Assembly (NCBI RefSeq): GCF_042094015.1
Contig: NZ_JBELDZ010000006.1
Location: 1-54,560 of the forward strand
DNA from: Aurantibacter sp042094015
Lineage (GTDB): Bacteria > Bacteroidota > Bacteroidia > Flavobacteriales > Flavobacteriaceae
Direction of reading: 5' to 3'
Length of the DNA stretch: 54,560 bases
The notes under the pieces were generated by a model. That model ran no database searches. It saw nothing but the letters and a program-made list of their open reading frames with translations, and was not told the DNA's origin. Every line of letters begins with the position of its first letter. Position 1 is the stretch's first letter. The position numbers and the translations under genes were made by a program. Of this stretch, positions 36,380-44,153 are shown piece after piece.

Positions 36380-36805
36380 TTAAAATAACTTTGCCCAAGG
36401 AATTTTAGCACAAACTAGCAATAAAGCAATACTATAAAAAATGGCTATTTTCTTTAATTTCCCAGCTGAAGTTAACTGTTTTTTATGCTTAGAATAACCC
36501 ATTGTAATGAATACAACAGCCAAAACCATTGCAATTGGATGTTCAACAACGTTAGAACGCATTACTGAGTTCTTCATAATTTCTCCCATAGACATTTCAG
36601 AGAAATAATCTGCAACAACCCACAATACAATTCCCATTAATAATTGAATATGGGAAACAATTAATGTAAATAATGAAACTCTAAAATCTCTTGGTTCGTA
36701 TTCCTTTTTTCCAATCGTTTTAAAAATAGCGTTAAACGCTGCTAAAACTAAAACTAATAAGGTTAAATAAGCCCAATATTGATGTAATACTTTTACTGTT
36801 TCCAT
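36380..36805 (-). CDS. four-helix membrane protein, function unknown
   Basis: The 141-residue protein has four membrane helices (about 12-30, 47-68, 86-108 and 120-138) joined by short polar loops. I recognise it as a protein that recurs in Flavobacteria, often labelled cytochrome-b-like, but I cannot confirm any heme ligand pattern beyond scattered His (HQYWAYL, SHIQLLMG, EHPIAMVL). It starts 20 bases after pgi and ends the operon. Confidence 0.7.
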   Translation of the reverse strand: METVKVLHQYWAYLTLLVLVLAAFNAIFKTIGKKEYEPRDFRVSLFTLIVSHIQLLMGIVLWVVADYFSEMSMGEIMKNSVMRSNVVEHPIAMVLAVVFITMGYSKHKKQLTSAGKLKKIAIFYSIALLLVCAKIPWAKLF

Positions 36806-36825
36806 AGTGTTGCGTTAGTTTTTGG

Positions 36826-38469
36826 TTATCTAAATTGTTTAAAATGTTTAATTAATTGTTGTGTAGAGGCGTCATGATCCTCTAAATTTTCATTTTCTAA
36901 ATCTTTTAAAATAGTACTCGCTAATTCTTTTCCTAATTCCACTCCAAATTGATCGTAACTAAAAATATTCCAGATTACACCTTGTACAAATATTTTGTGC
37001 TCGTACATAGCAATTAGTTTACCAAGACTTTCTGGTGTTAATTTATTGATGAAAATTGAATTTGTTGGTTTATTACCTTCAAAAAACTTAAAAAATTTCA
37101 GCTTTTCTTTTACCTCTTGAGGTCTATTTAATGTTTCTAATTCTGTTAAAACTTTTTCTTTAGTTTTTCCTTTATATAAAGCTTCAGTTTGCGCAATAAA
37201 ATTAGAAATTAATTTATCCTGATGTTCTTGATTTCCATGTAAAGACTTAGCAAAACCTATAAAGTCTACAGGTACTAGTTTTGTTCCTTGATGTATTAAT
37301 TGAAAAAAAGCATGTTGTGAGTTAGTTCCTGGTTCTCCTAAAATTAATGTTCCTGTTTGGTAACCAATTTTGTCTCCGTTTCTATCTACGCTTTTTCCAT
37401 TACTCTCCATAACGCCTTGTTGCAAGTAAGTTGCAAACTGGTTTAAATATTGTGAGTAAGGAATTACGGCTTCGCTTTCTGCATTAAAAAAATTATTATA
37501 CCAAACACTTAATAAGGCTAAAACTACAGGGATATTTTGATCTAAATCTGTGCTTTTAAAATGATTATCCATTTTATTAGCGCCTTTTAAAAGCAAATCA
37601 AAATTTTTATAACCAATAGCTAAACTAATTATTAATCCAACAGAACTCCATAAAGAAAATCGTCCACCAACCCAGTTCCACATTGGAAATATACTGTTAG
37701 TGTCTATTCCAAATTCTTCAGCTTTTTCTTTGTTAGTAGAAACTGCAACAAAATGTTTAGAAACCTCTTTTTGTGTTGCGTGGGTTAAAAACCAATCTCT
37801 TAATGTATTTGCATTAGTTAAGGTTTCCTGTGAAGTAAACGTTTTAGATACAATTATAAAAAGTGTTGTTTCTGGATTAAGTTTTTTTATCACTTCGTTT
37901 ACGTGATCACCATCAACATTACTTACAAAGTGTGTGTTTAAATGATTTTTATAATATTGTAGCGATTCTACAACCATTGCAGGTCCTAAGTCTGATCCGC
38001 CAATACCAATATTTACTATATCTGTAAAAGATTTGTTGGTGTAACCTTTTCGCTCACCAGAAACAATTTGATTAGTAAATGTTTCTATTTTAGATTTTAC
38101 GTCGTGAATTTCGGGAACTATATTTTTTCCGTCTACAAAAATTTTATCTGATATAGGTGTTCTTAAAGCTGTATGTAAAACAGATCGTTCTTCTGTTTCA
38201 TTAATAATATCTCCTTGAAATTGAGCTTTAATAGCTTCTTTTAAATTGACTTCTTTTGCTAAGTTTTGAAGTAATTCTAAGGTTTCTTGTGTAATTCTAT
38301 TTTTAGAGTAATCTACTAAAAAATCATCCCACTTAATGGTTAGGTTTTCTGCTCTTAAAGGTTCTTTTTCAAATAAAGATGTCATTTTAAGATTTTTTAC
38401 ACTAATGTAGTGCTTAAGTAAATCTTTCCAGGCTTTGGTTTTTGTTGGATTTATTTTTGATAGACCCAT
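36826..38469 (-). CDS. pgi: glucose-6-phosphate isomerase
   Basis: Pgi interconverts glucose-6-phosphate and fructose-6-phosphate. I chose Met at 38469 (MGLSKINPTKTKAWKDL), which gives 547 residues, the usual length; a longer frame to 38502 would run into the M23 gene. Family blocks seen are NIGIGGSDLGP, VSKTFTSQETLTNA, GRFSLWSSVGL, the QGVMESNGKS segment and GTNSQHAFFQLIHQGT with its catalytic His. Its start is one base after the M23 stop, so the two are coupled. Confidence 0.97.
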   Translation of the reverse strand: MGLSKINPTKTKAWKDLLKHYISVKNLKMTSLFEKEPLRAENLTIKWDDFLVDYSKNRITQETLELLQNLAKEVNLKEAIKAQFQGDIINETEERSVLHTALRTPISDKIFVDGKNIVPEIHDVKSKIETFTNQIVSGERKGYTNKSFTDIVNIGIGGSDLGPAMVVESLQYYKNHLNTHFVSNVDGDHVNEVIKKLNPETTLFIIVSKTFTSQETLTNANTLRDWFLTHATQKEVSKHFVAVSTNKEKAEEFGIDTNSIFPMWNWVGGRFSLWSSVGLIISLAIGYKNFDLLLKGANKMDNHFKSTDLDQNIPVVLALLSVWYNNFFNAESEAVIPYSQYLNQFATYLQQGVMESNGKSVDRNGDKIGYQTGTLILGEPGTNSQHAFFQLIHQGTKLVPVDFIGFAKSLHGNQEHQDKLISNFIAQTEALYKGKTKEKVLTELETLNRPQEVKEKLKFFKFFEGNKPTNSIFINKLTPESLGKLIAMYEHKIFVQGVIWNIFSYDQFGVELGKELASTILKDLENENLEDHDASTQQLIKHFKQFR

Positions 38470-38470
38470 T

Positions 38471-39784
38471 TTAGTTAATCGTTGTGATTTGATTGCTTTC
38501 ATCTAAATCAATATCTATAACTTCATCATCAAAAGGTACATCATCTAATTGTGTCTTTATTGGCTTAATAAAGTCTAGGTATTCTGCTTTTAATTTTTCC
38601 GATATTGGTTCTGCTTCTGGTAATTTTTGTTTAAACGGATCTACTTGTACTCCATTTTTCCAAAAACGATAGCAGACATGAGGTCCAGAGGTGTTTCCTG
38701 TCATTCCAACCCAACCAATAATATCTCCTTGCTTGACAAACTCACCAACTTTTACTTTACGCTTTTTCATGTGTAAATATTGAGTGGAATAAGTGCTGTT
38801 ATGCTTTATTTTAACATAATTCCCATTACCTCTTGTGTAACTAGACTTAGAAACGGTTCCATTTGCAGTTGCCACAATTGGTGTGCCAATAGCAGCAGTA
38901 AAATCGGTCCCTTTATGTGGTCTAATTTTGTTACCATAAATAGCAATTCTTCTTCTTAAATTGTATCGAGATGAAATACGCTTAAATGCAACTGGCGCTT
39001 TTAAAAATGCACGACGAAGGTTTTTAGCTTCTTCATTGAAATAATCTTTTAACCCTAAAATAGAATCTGTTTTAAACTCAAAAGCATAAAAAGGTTCATT
39101 ATTATGCTCAAAATACGCTGCTTTAATATTATGTATTCCGGCGTAAATACTATCGTCTATATACTTTTCTGTGTAAATAACTTTAAACTTATCGTTCTTT
39201 TGAAGTCTTGTAAAATCTATAGTCCACGCATAAATATCGGACATTTTATAAGCTAAATTAAAGCTAATACCTTTATCGTCTAAAGCTTCGGATATTGTAG
39301 ATGTAATGCTGGCGGATACTTCTCGTTCCACATACTTAATGGGTTTTGTACTTTTATAAGCATAAACAGAATCCTTAAGGTTAATTACTACATAATCTTC
39401 TTTGTTTGGTTGATAAATAAAGCTAGTTGGTTTCTGTAAAGAATCTTTACTACATAATAATGTAAACGGTTTACCAACTTGTAAGCGCCTAATATCGTAA
39501 GTGTCCTTAATCTTCTCAACAATATTATAAACCTCTGTGAAAGAAACGTGGTTTTTATCTAATATAGCTCCAAAAGTATCACCCGTTTTTATGGTATCTT
39601 TTTTAACAATAAAATCATCTAACTTAAAACCAAATTCGTATAAAGAAGCTGCTTTAACCGTTGCAATTTCATTTGTTTTGATTCCATCTTGATTTACATC
39701 ATCTTTACAACTAAATAGGGCAAAAAATAACACGGTTAGTGTTATAAATTTTTTCCCCAATCTTCTCTTTCTTGTTCGCTCCAT
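38471..39784 (-). CDS. M23-family peptidase lipoprotein with altered active site
   Basis: Met at 39784 gives 437 residues with a lipobox at Cys26 (FFALFSCKDD); the longer frame to 39838 lies wholly inside kynA. A LysM-like region follows. The LytM/M23 domain has the zinc pair His290-Asp294 (HKGTD), His338 (YLHM) and the final motif as His369-Val-Cys371 in GPHVCYRFW. In most M23 enzymes that motif is HxH, so one zinc ligand is Cys here. It probably trims peptidoglycan from the periplasm. It overlaps the end of kynA by 43 bases. Confidence 0.85.
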   Translation of the reverse strand: MERTRKRRLGKKFITLTVLFFALFSCKDDVNQDGIKTNEIATVKAASLYEFGFKLDDFIVKKDTIKTGDTFGAILDKNHVSFTEVYNIVEKIKDTYDIRRLQVGKPFTLLCSKDSLQKPTSFIYQPNKEDYVVINLKDSVYAYKSTKPIKYVEREVSASITSTISEALDDKGISFNLAYKMSDIYAWTIDFTRLQKNDKFKVIYTEKYIDDSIYAGIHNIKAAYFEHNNEPFYAFEFKTDSILGLKDYFNEEAKNLRRAFLKAPVAFKRISSRYNLRRRIAIYGNKIRPHKGTDFTAAIGTPIVATANGTVSKSSYTRGNGNYVKIKHNSTYSTQYLHMKKRKVKVGEFVKQGDIIGWVGMTGNTSGPHVCYRFWKNGVQVDPFKQKLPEAEPISEKLKAEYLDFIKPIKTQLDDVPFDDEVIDIDLDESNQITTIN

Positions 39785-40665
39785 AGTTCTGGGAAAAATA
39801 TTCTTCTTTGGTATTTTGGGTGCATGTATTTTGTCCAATCACTTCCGCCAGTGGCTTCGGTAATTTCTCCTCCATTTGTTAAGTAATGTTTTGCAGCATT
39901 ATAGTGTGCCATTACCCAAGTAACGTTAACTGTGTAATCGTAATGCCTCATAGCATCAACCAAACCTTTGTCTTCTTTAATTTTAGATGGTAATGCTTTA
40001 AAAATTGACCATAAGTTTCTAGTGCGATAAGTTTTTCCAAACCTTAACAGTTCGTTTTTATATCTATCTTCAAAAGAAGTTAGCATATAGTTTTTCTTAC
40101 CAGTTTTAAAATCTTTTCCAGCTGCTTGCCAATACAAATCTTCAAAAGCGTCTTCTAGCTTAACATCTTTAGGTGTCTTGTTTCTAAAACGATTATCTAC
40201 GAGGTTTATTATTTCTGTTGATGCAAATTCTATTTTACGGTATTGTTCACTTTGATAACCACTTGCAGGAGTTAGTGTGTCTCTAAACTTCATATATTGT
40301 TTTAAATCCATACCATCTTGCATAACAGTAAAAGAAGATGCCAACATATCAAAATAACGACTAACACGAGATAAGCGTTCTTTAAAAAACTCTGCACTAA
40401 TGTTTTTTTCTGAAGCTAATTGTTCTAATTCCCAAAGCATCATTTTAAACAACAACTCGTTAACTTGATGGTACATTAAAAAAACCATTTCATCAGGTAA
40501 GCCAGTTCTTTGTGTTTGTAAACTTAGTAACGCATCTGTATTAATATAATCCCAATAAGTAATAGGTTTACTATGTAACAAACCGTCTAGATGTGTATCT
40601 AAATCTTGATCTATTTTGTTATATTTCTTATCTAATTGAGATAAAACGTCTTGATGATTGCTCAT
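39742..40665 (-). CDS. kynA: tryptophan 2,3-dioxygenase
   Basis: The heme dioxygenase opens the indole ring of tryptophan to N-formylkynurenine, the first step of the kynurenine path. The 307 residues match the family. Marks seen include YHQVNELLFKMMLWELEQL, the VWVMAHYNAAKHYLT region near the heme ligand, and TGGSDWTKYMHPKYQRRIFFPELW. It follows DUF3108 by two bases and overlaps the M23 gene. No other kynurenine gene is in the window. Confidence 0.96.
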   Translation of the reverse strand: MSNHQDVLSQLDKKYNKIDQDLDTHLDGLLHSKPITYWDYINTDALLSLQTQRTGLPDEMVFLMYHQVNELLFKMMLWELEQLASEKNISAEFFKERLSRVSRYFDMLASSFTVMQDGMDLKQYMKFRDTLTPASGYQSEQYRKIEFASTEIINLVDNRFRNKTPKDVKLEDAFEDLYWQAAGKDFKTGKKNYMLTSFEDRYKNELLRFGKTYRTRNLWSIFKALPSKIKEDKGLVDAMRHYDYTVNVTWVMAHYNAAKHYLTNGGEITEATGGSDWTKYMHPKYQRRIFFPELWSEQEREDWGKNL

Positions 40666-40667
40666 AA

Positions 40668-41453
40668 TTAATCTACAATAATTTTAAATGGATATTTTAA
40701 ACCTTTAAAAGCCTCTAAATCAGCCCTTAAAGAACCTACTGCTAAATCTGCTTTGATACGCAAAGGTATCTTATTTTTATCATTTGAAACCCATAAAGTT
40801 AAGCTTTCTTCTTCTTTAAAAACACGACCTGCCATTACATAAGGCCTAAATTTTAGAGATTCTACTTTTCCAAAAGGTGTTTCAATGGTTTCTAACCCTA
40901 AATACTTAAGTTTAAAACCATAACTTTCTTCATCAAAAAACATATCTAAACCTACTTGGTCGTTAACCTTTAAGTTCTTAATATCTAACTTATTTCGTAA
41001 ATAATAAAACGTAGAAACCATATCTTGAACATTTGGTTTTGTTTTTAGTGTTTTAGACTTTTTTGTTTCATTATTTTTAATAAACACTTTTTGATTTTTT
41101 TGATCAAAATCTAATTCTAAATCCTTTGTATGTCCACCTTCATCTATTTTTCTAATGAATTTATATGGAAGGTTTGTGTTTTTATCAAAATAGCTTTCGT
41201 ACCTGTCTTCAACTTTAAAAAACCATTTAATTGCACCTGTTGTCCAGCCTTTACCAACAACATGGAATACAGGTTTCTCGTTTAGTGTTGTTTCGTTTAC
41301 TTGTAAAGTTGCGTTTCCCGCCTTGAAAAAACCACTATAACTCATTTTAAATTTAAACCATTCTCCAGCTTTAAATGAGTCTATTTTTTCTTGTGAATAT
41401 CCTACTGATACAAAACTAATTGCAAGACATAGTATTAATATTAATTTTTTCAT
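40668..41453 (-). CDS. DUF3108 exported protein
   Basis: The 261-residue protein has a signal peptide (about 1-20, ending VGYSQ) and a beta-rich body. Segments AGEWFKFKMSYSGFFKAGNATLQV and IKWFFKVEDRYESYFDKNTNLPYKF match DUF3108, a family of periplasmic beta-barrel-like proteins of unknown function. It heads the kynA-M23-pgi operon; its link to them is not clear from sequence. Confidence 0.85.
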   Translation of the reverse strand: MKKLILILCLAISFVSVGYSQEKIDSFKAGEWFKFKMSYSGFFKAGNATLQVNETTLNEKPVFHVVGKGWTTGAIKWFFKVEDRYESYFDKNTNLPYKFIRKIDEGGHTKDLELDFDQKNQKVFIKNNETKKSKTLKTKPNVQDMVSTFYYLRNKLDIKNLKVNDQVGLDMFFDEESYGFKLKYLGLETIETPFGKVESLKFRPYVMAGRVFKEEESLTLWVSNDKNKIPLRIKADLAVGSLRADLEAFKGLKYPFKIIVD

Positions 41454-41543
41454 AATTATTAGGTATTAAATCAAACAACATATAAATATGGCTTGAAGGT
41501 TCTAATAGTTTAATTTGCAATTACTATTCCAAAAATATGAAAC

Positions 41544-41579
41544 AAAAAAGCATCATTAGTAAATTAATGATGCTTTTTT
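41544..41579 (-). terminator. terminator after hppD
   Basis: AAAAAAGCATCATTA (41544-41558) pairs with its complement (41565-41579) around a six-base loop. It lies 19 bases beyond the hppD stop and ends in U on the minus strand. Confidence 0.92.
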
Positions 41580-41597
41580 AATAATTTAATTTAAAAT

Positions 41598-42758
41598 TTA
41601 TAGTGTTCCTCTTTTTTCTTGTTCTCTTTCGATAGATTCGAAAAGGGCTTTAAAATTTCCTGCTCCAAAACCTTGTGCTCCCATTCTTTGTATTATTTCA
41701 AAGAAAAGTGTCGGTCTATCTTCTACTGGTTTAGTGAAAATTTGAAGTAAATAACCTTCTTCGTCTGCATCTATCATAATAGATAATTTTTGAAGTTCAT
41801 TAATATCCTCTTTCATCATATCCATATGAACGCCTAAACGGTTTGGAATATCATCATAATATGTTTGTGGTGGTGGTGGTAAAAACTCTATTCCTCTTGC
41901 TTTTAACTGAGAGACTGTTTTAATAATATCATCTGTTGCAACCGCAATGTGTTGTACGCCAGAACCTTCATAAAAATCTAAATATTCTTCTATTTGAGAT
42001 CGCTTTGCTGCTTTTGCTGGCTCATTAATTGGAAACTTTATTCGTCCGTTTCCATTACTCATTACCTTACTCATTAAAGCAGAATACTCAGTATGGATTT
42101 GTTTGTCATCAAAAGATAAAAAGTTAACAAACCCCATAACGTCTTCGTACCACTTAACCCAAACATCCATTTGATTCCAACCTACATTACCAACCATGTG
42201 ATCTATATATTTTAAACCTGTTGGTTCTGGATTGTAATCGGATTTCCATTCTACAAATCCTGGCATAAATGTACCGCTATAATTTTTACGCTCTACAAAC
42301 ATATGTACAGTTTCACCATAAGTATAAATTCCAGCTCTAACCACTTCACCAAATTCATCTTTTTCAACTACAGGTTCTAAATAAGATTTTGCACCTCTTT
42401 TTATAGTTTCTTCGTAAGACTTACGAGCGTCATCAACCCAAAGAGCAACAATCTTTACTCCGTCACCGTGCTTTACAATATGGTCGTTTATTGGTGATTT
42501 ACTATTTAATGGTGTTGTTAATACTAACCGTATTTTATCTTGTTTTAGCACATAACTTACAGATTCTTTAGATCCTGTTTCTAATCCTTTATAAGCATAA
42601 GATTGAAATCCAAATGCTGTTTTGTAAAAATGTGCTGCTTGTTTTGCATTTCCAACATAAAACTCTACATAATCTGTTCCTAATAAAGGTAAAAAATCTT
42701 GTGCTCCTTCAAATATTTTTTCTAAACCGTAGTTTACTGATTTTACTTCTTTTGCCAT
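41598..42758 (-). CDS. hppD: 4-hydroxyphenylpyruvate dioxygenase
   Basis: Hpd turns 4-hydroxyphenylpyruvate into homogentisate in tyrosine breakdown. The 386 residues hold two vicinal-oxygen-chelate domains; the iron ligands lie in the second: His in YIDHMVGN, His in GVQHIAVATDD and Glu in PTLFFEIIQRMGAQGFGAGNF. It is of usual length. hmgA for the next step lies 72 bases upstream in the same direction, so the two are probably one operon. Confidence 0.96.
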   Translation of the reverse strand: MAKEVKSVNYGLEKIFEGAQDFLPLLGTDYVEFYVGNAKQAAHFYKTAFGFQSYAYKGLETGSKESVSYVLKQDKIRLVLTTPLNSKSPINDHIVKHGDGVKIVALWVDDARKSYEETIKRGAKSYLEPVVEKDEFGEVVRAGIYTYGETVHMFVERKNYSGTFMPGFVEWKSDYNPEPTGLKYIDHMVGNVGWNQMDVWVKWYEDVMGFVNFLSFDDKQIHTEYSALMSKVMSNGNGRIKFPINEPAKAAKRSQIEEYLDFYEGSGVQHIAVATDDIIKTVSQLKARGIEFLPPPPQTYYDDIPNRLGVHMDMMKEDINELQKLSIMIDADEEGYLLQIFTKPVEDRPTLFFEIIQRMGAQGFGAGNFKALFESIEREQEKRGTL

Positions 42759-42830
42759 CTTTTTTAATTTGATGATTTAATTTTTTTAATTTGAAAGTAT
42801 TTCAAATTAGTTTATCTTATTGTGTTTATT

Positions 42831-43991
42831 TTAATGCTCTAACCAAGACTTATAATAGTCTTCATCTGCTATTTTCATAGCTTCATTTGTAACCATAAGT
42901 GGCTTAAAAGTATCTACCATTACAGCCAACTCTTCTGTTTCAGTTTTCCCAATGCTTCGTTCTGCTGCTCCTGGATGAGGTCCGTGAGCTATTCCTGCGG
43001 GATGTAATGAAATATGTCCTGCTTCTACATCATTTCTACTCATAAAGTCACCATCTACATAATATAAAACTTCATCTGCATCAATATTACTATGGTTATA
43101 TGGTGCCGGAATTGATAAAGGGTGATAATCATAAAGTCTAGGTACAAATGAACAAATTACAAATGCTGATGTCTCAAAAGTTTGATGGATTGGTGGCGGT
43201 AGATGAATTCTTCCTGTTATAGGTTCAAAATCATGAATTGATAAAGCATATGGGTAATTAAAACCATCGTATCCAACTACATCAAAAGGATGAGAATCAT
43301 AAACCAAGTTAAAAATTTCATCTTTTTTCTTTACTTTAATTAAAAAGTCTCCTTTTTCGTTATTCGTTTCTAACTCGTAAGGACGACGAATATCTCTTTC
43401 ACAATATGGTGAATGTTCTAATAATTGCCCAAACCAATTTCTGTATTGTTTTGGTGTATAAATTGGCGCGTGAGACTCTACTATAAATAACCTATTGTCC
43501 TCTGTGTCAAAATCTATTTTATAAATAATTCCACGTGGAATTATTAAATAGTCTCCGTATTTAAAATCTAGGTTTCCGTAAATTGTTCTTAATTTACCTG
43601 TTCCTTTATGGATGAAAATCATTTCATCAGAATCTGTGTTTTTATAAAAGTACTCTGTTGTCGATTTTTTTGGAGCAGCTAAAGCAATATGACAATCGGA
43701 ATTTGTTAAAACAATCTTTCTGCTTTCTAAATAATCGTTTTCTGGTTTAACTTGAAAACCCCTTAACCTATAAGATTGTATATTGTTTTCTTTAGCTATT
43801 GTTGGTTTAACACTATATTGCTTTTCTATGGCTTTTACCTGTGTTGGTCTTTGCTCATGATAGCTATTTGTTGACATACCATCAAAACCAACAGTTCCAA
43901 ATAACTGCTCGTAATATAAAGAACCATCTTCTTTACGAAATTGTGTGTGTCTTTTTGGTGGAATTTTCCCTAATTTATGATAAAAAGGCAT
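42831..43991 (-). CDS. hmgA: homogentisate 1,2-dioxygenase
   Basis: HmgA opens the ring of homogentisate to maleylacetoacetate. The 386 residues have the cupin-like family segments: GSLYYEQLFGTVGFDGMSTNSYH, the PIHQTFETSAFVICSFVPRL block and the metal site around HPAGIAHGPHPGA. It is shorter than the mammalian enzyme (about 445), as is usual in Bacteroidota. The genes for the two later steps (maleylacetoacetate isomerase, fumarylacetoacetase) are not in the window. Confidence 0.93.
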   Translation of the reverse strand: MPFYHKLGKIPPKRHTQFRKEDGSLYYEQLFGTVGFDGMSTNSYHEQRPTQVKAIEKQYSVKPTIAKENNIQSYRLRGFQVKPENDYLESRKIVLTNSDCHIALAAPKKSTTEYFYKNTDSDEMIFIHKGTGKLRTIYGNLDFKYGDYLIIPRGIIYKIDFDTEDNRLFIVESHAPIYTPKQYRNWFGQLLEHSPYCERDIRRPYELETNNEKGDFLIKVKKKDEIFNLVYDSHPFDVVGYDGFNYPYALSIHDFEPITGRIHLPPPIHQTFETSAFVICSFVPRLYDYHPLSIPAPYNHSNIDADEVLYYVDGDFMSRNDVEAGHISLHPAGIAHGPHPGAAERSIGKTETEELAVMVDTFKPLMVTNEAMKIADEDYYKSWLEH

Positions 43992-44153
43992 GTGTTTTTA
44001 TTTTGAATGATTAATACTTGTTGCGAATAATTCAAGGTCGAAAACACACGTGAATCACTCTGGATTTCTTTTGATAAGAAATTTAAGGTAAGTTAAGAGA
44101 TTTTCCCAAAAATGTTTCATAGTCTTACAAATATCGTGATTTTTTTGCGATTA

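Noticed and set aside
44100..44153. Terminator after the patatin gene
   Set aside because: Only a four-base stem (ATCG/CGAT) can be drawn; not convincing.
43992..44153. hmgA operator or promoter
   Set aside because: CAAATATC near 44126 misses one -7 position and no clear palindrome or -33 element was found, so nothing is called in this 162-base gap.
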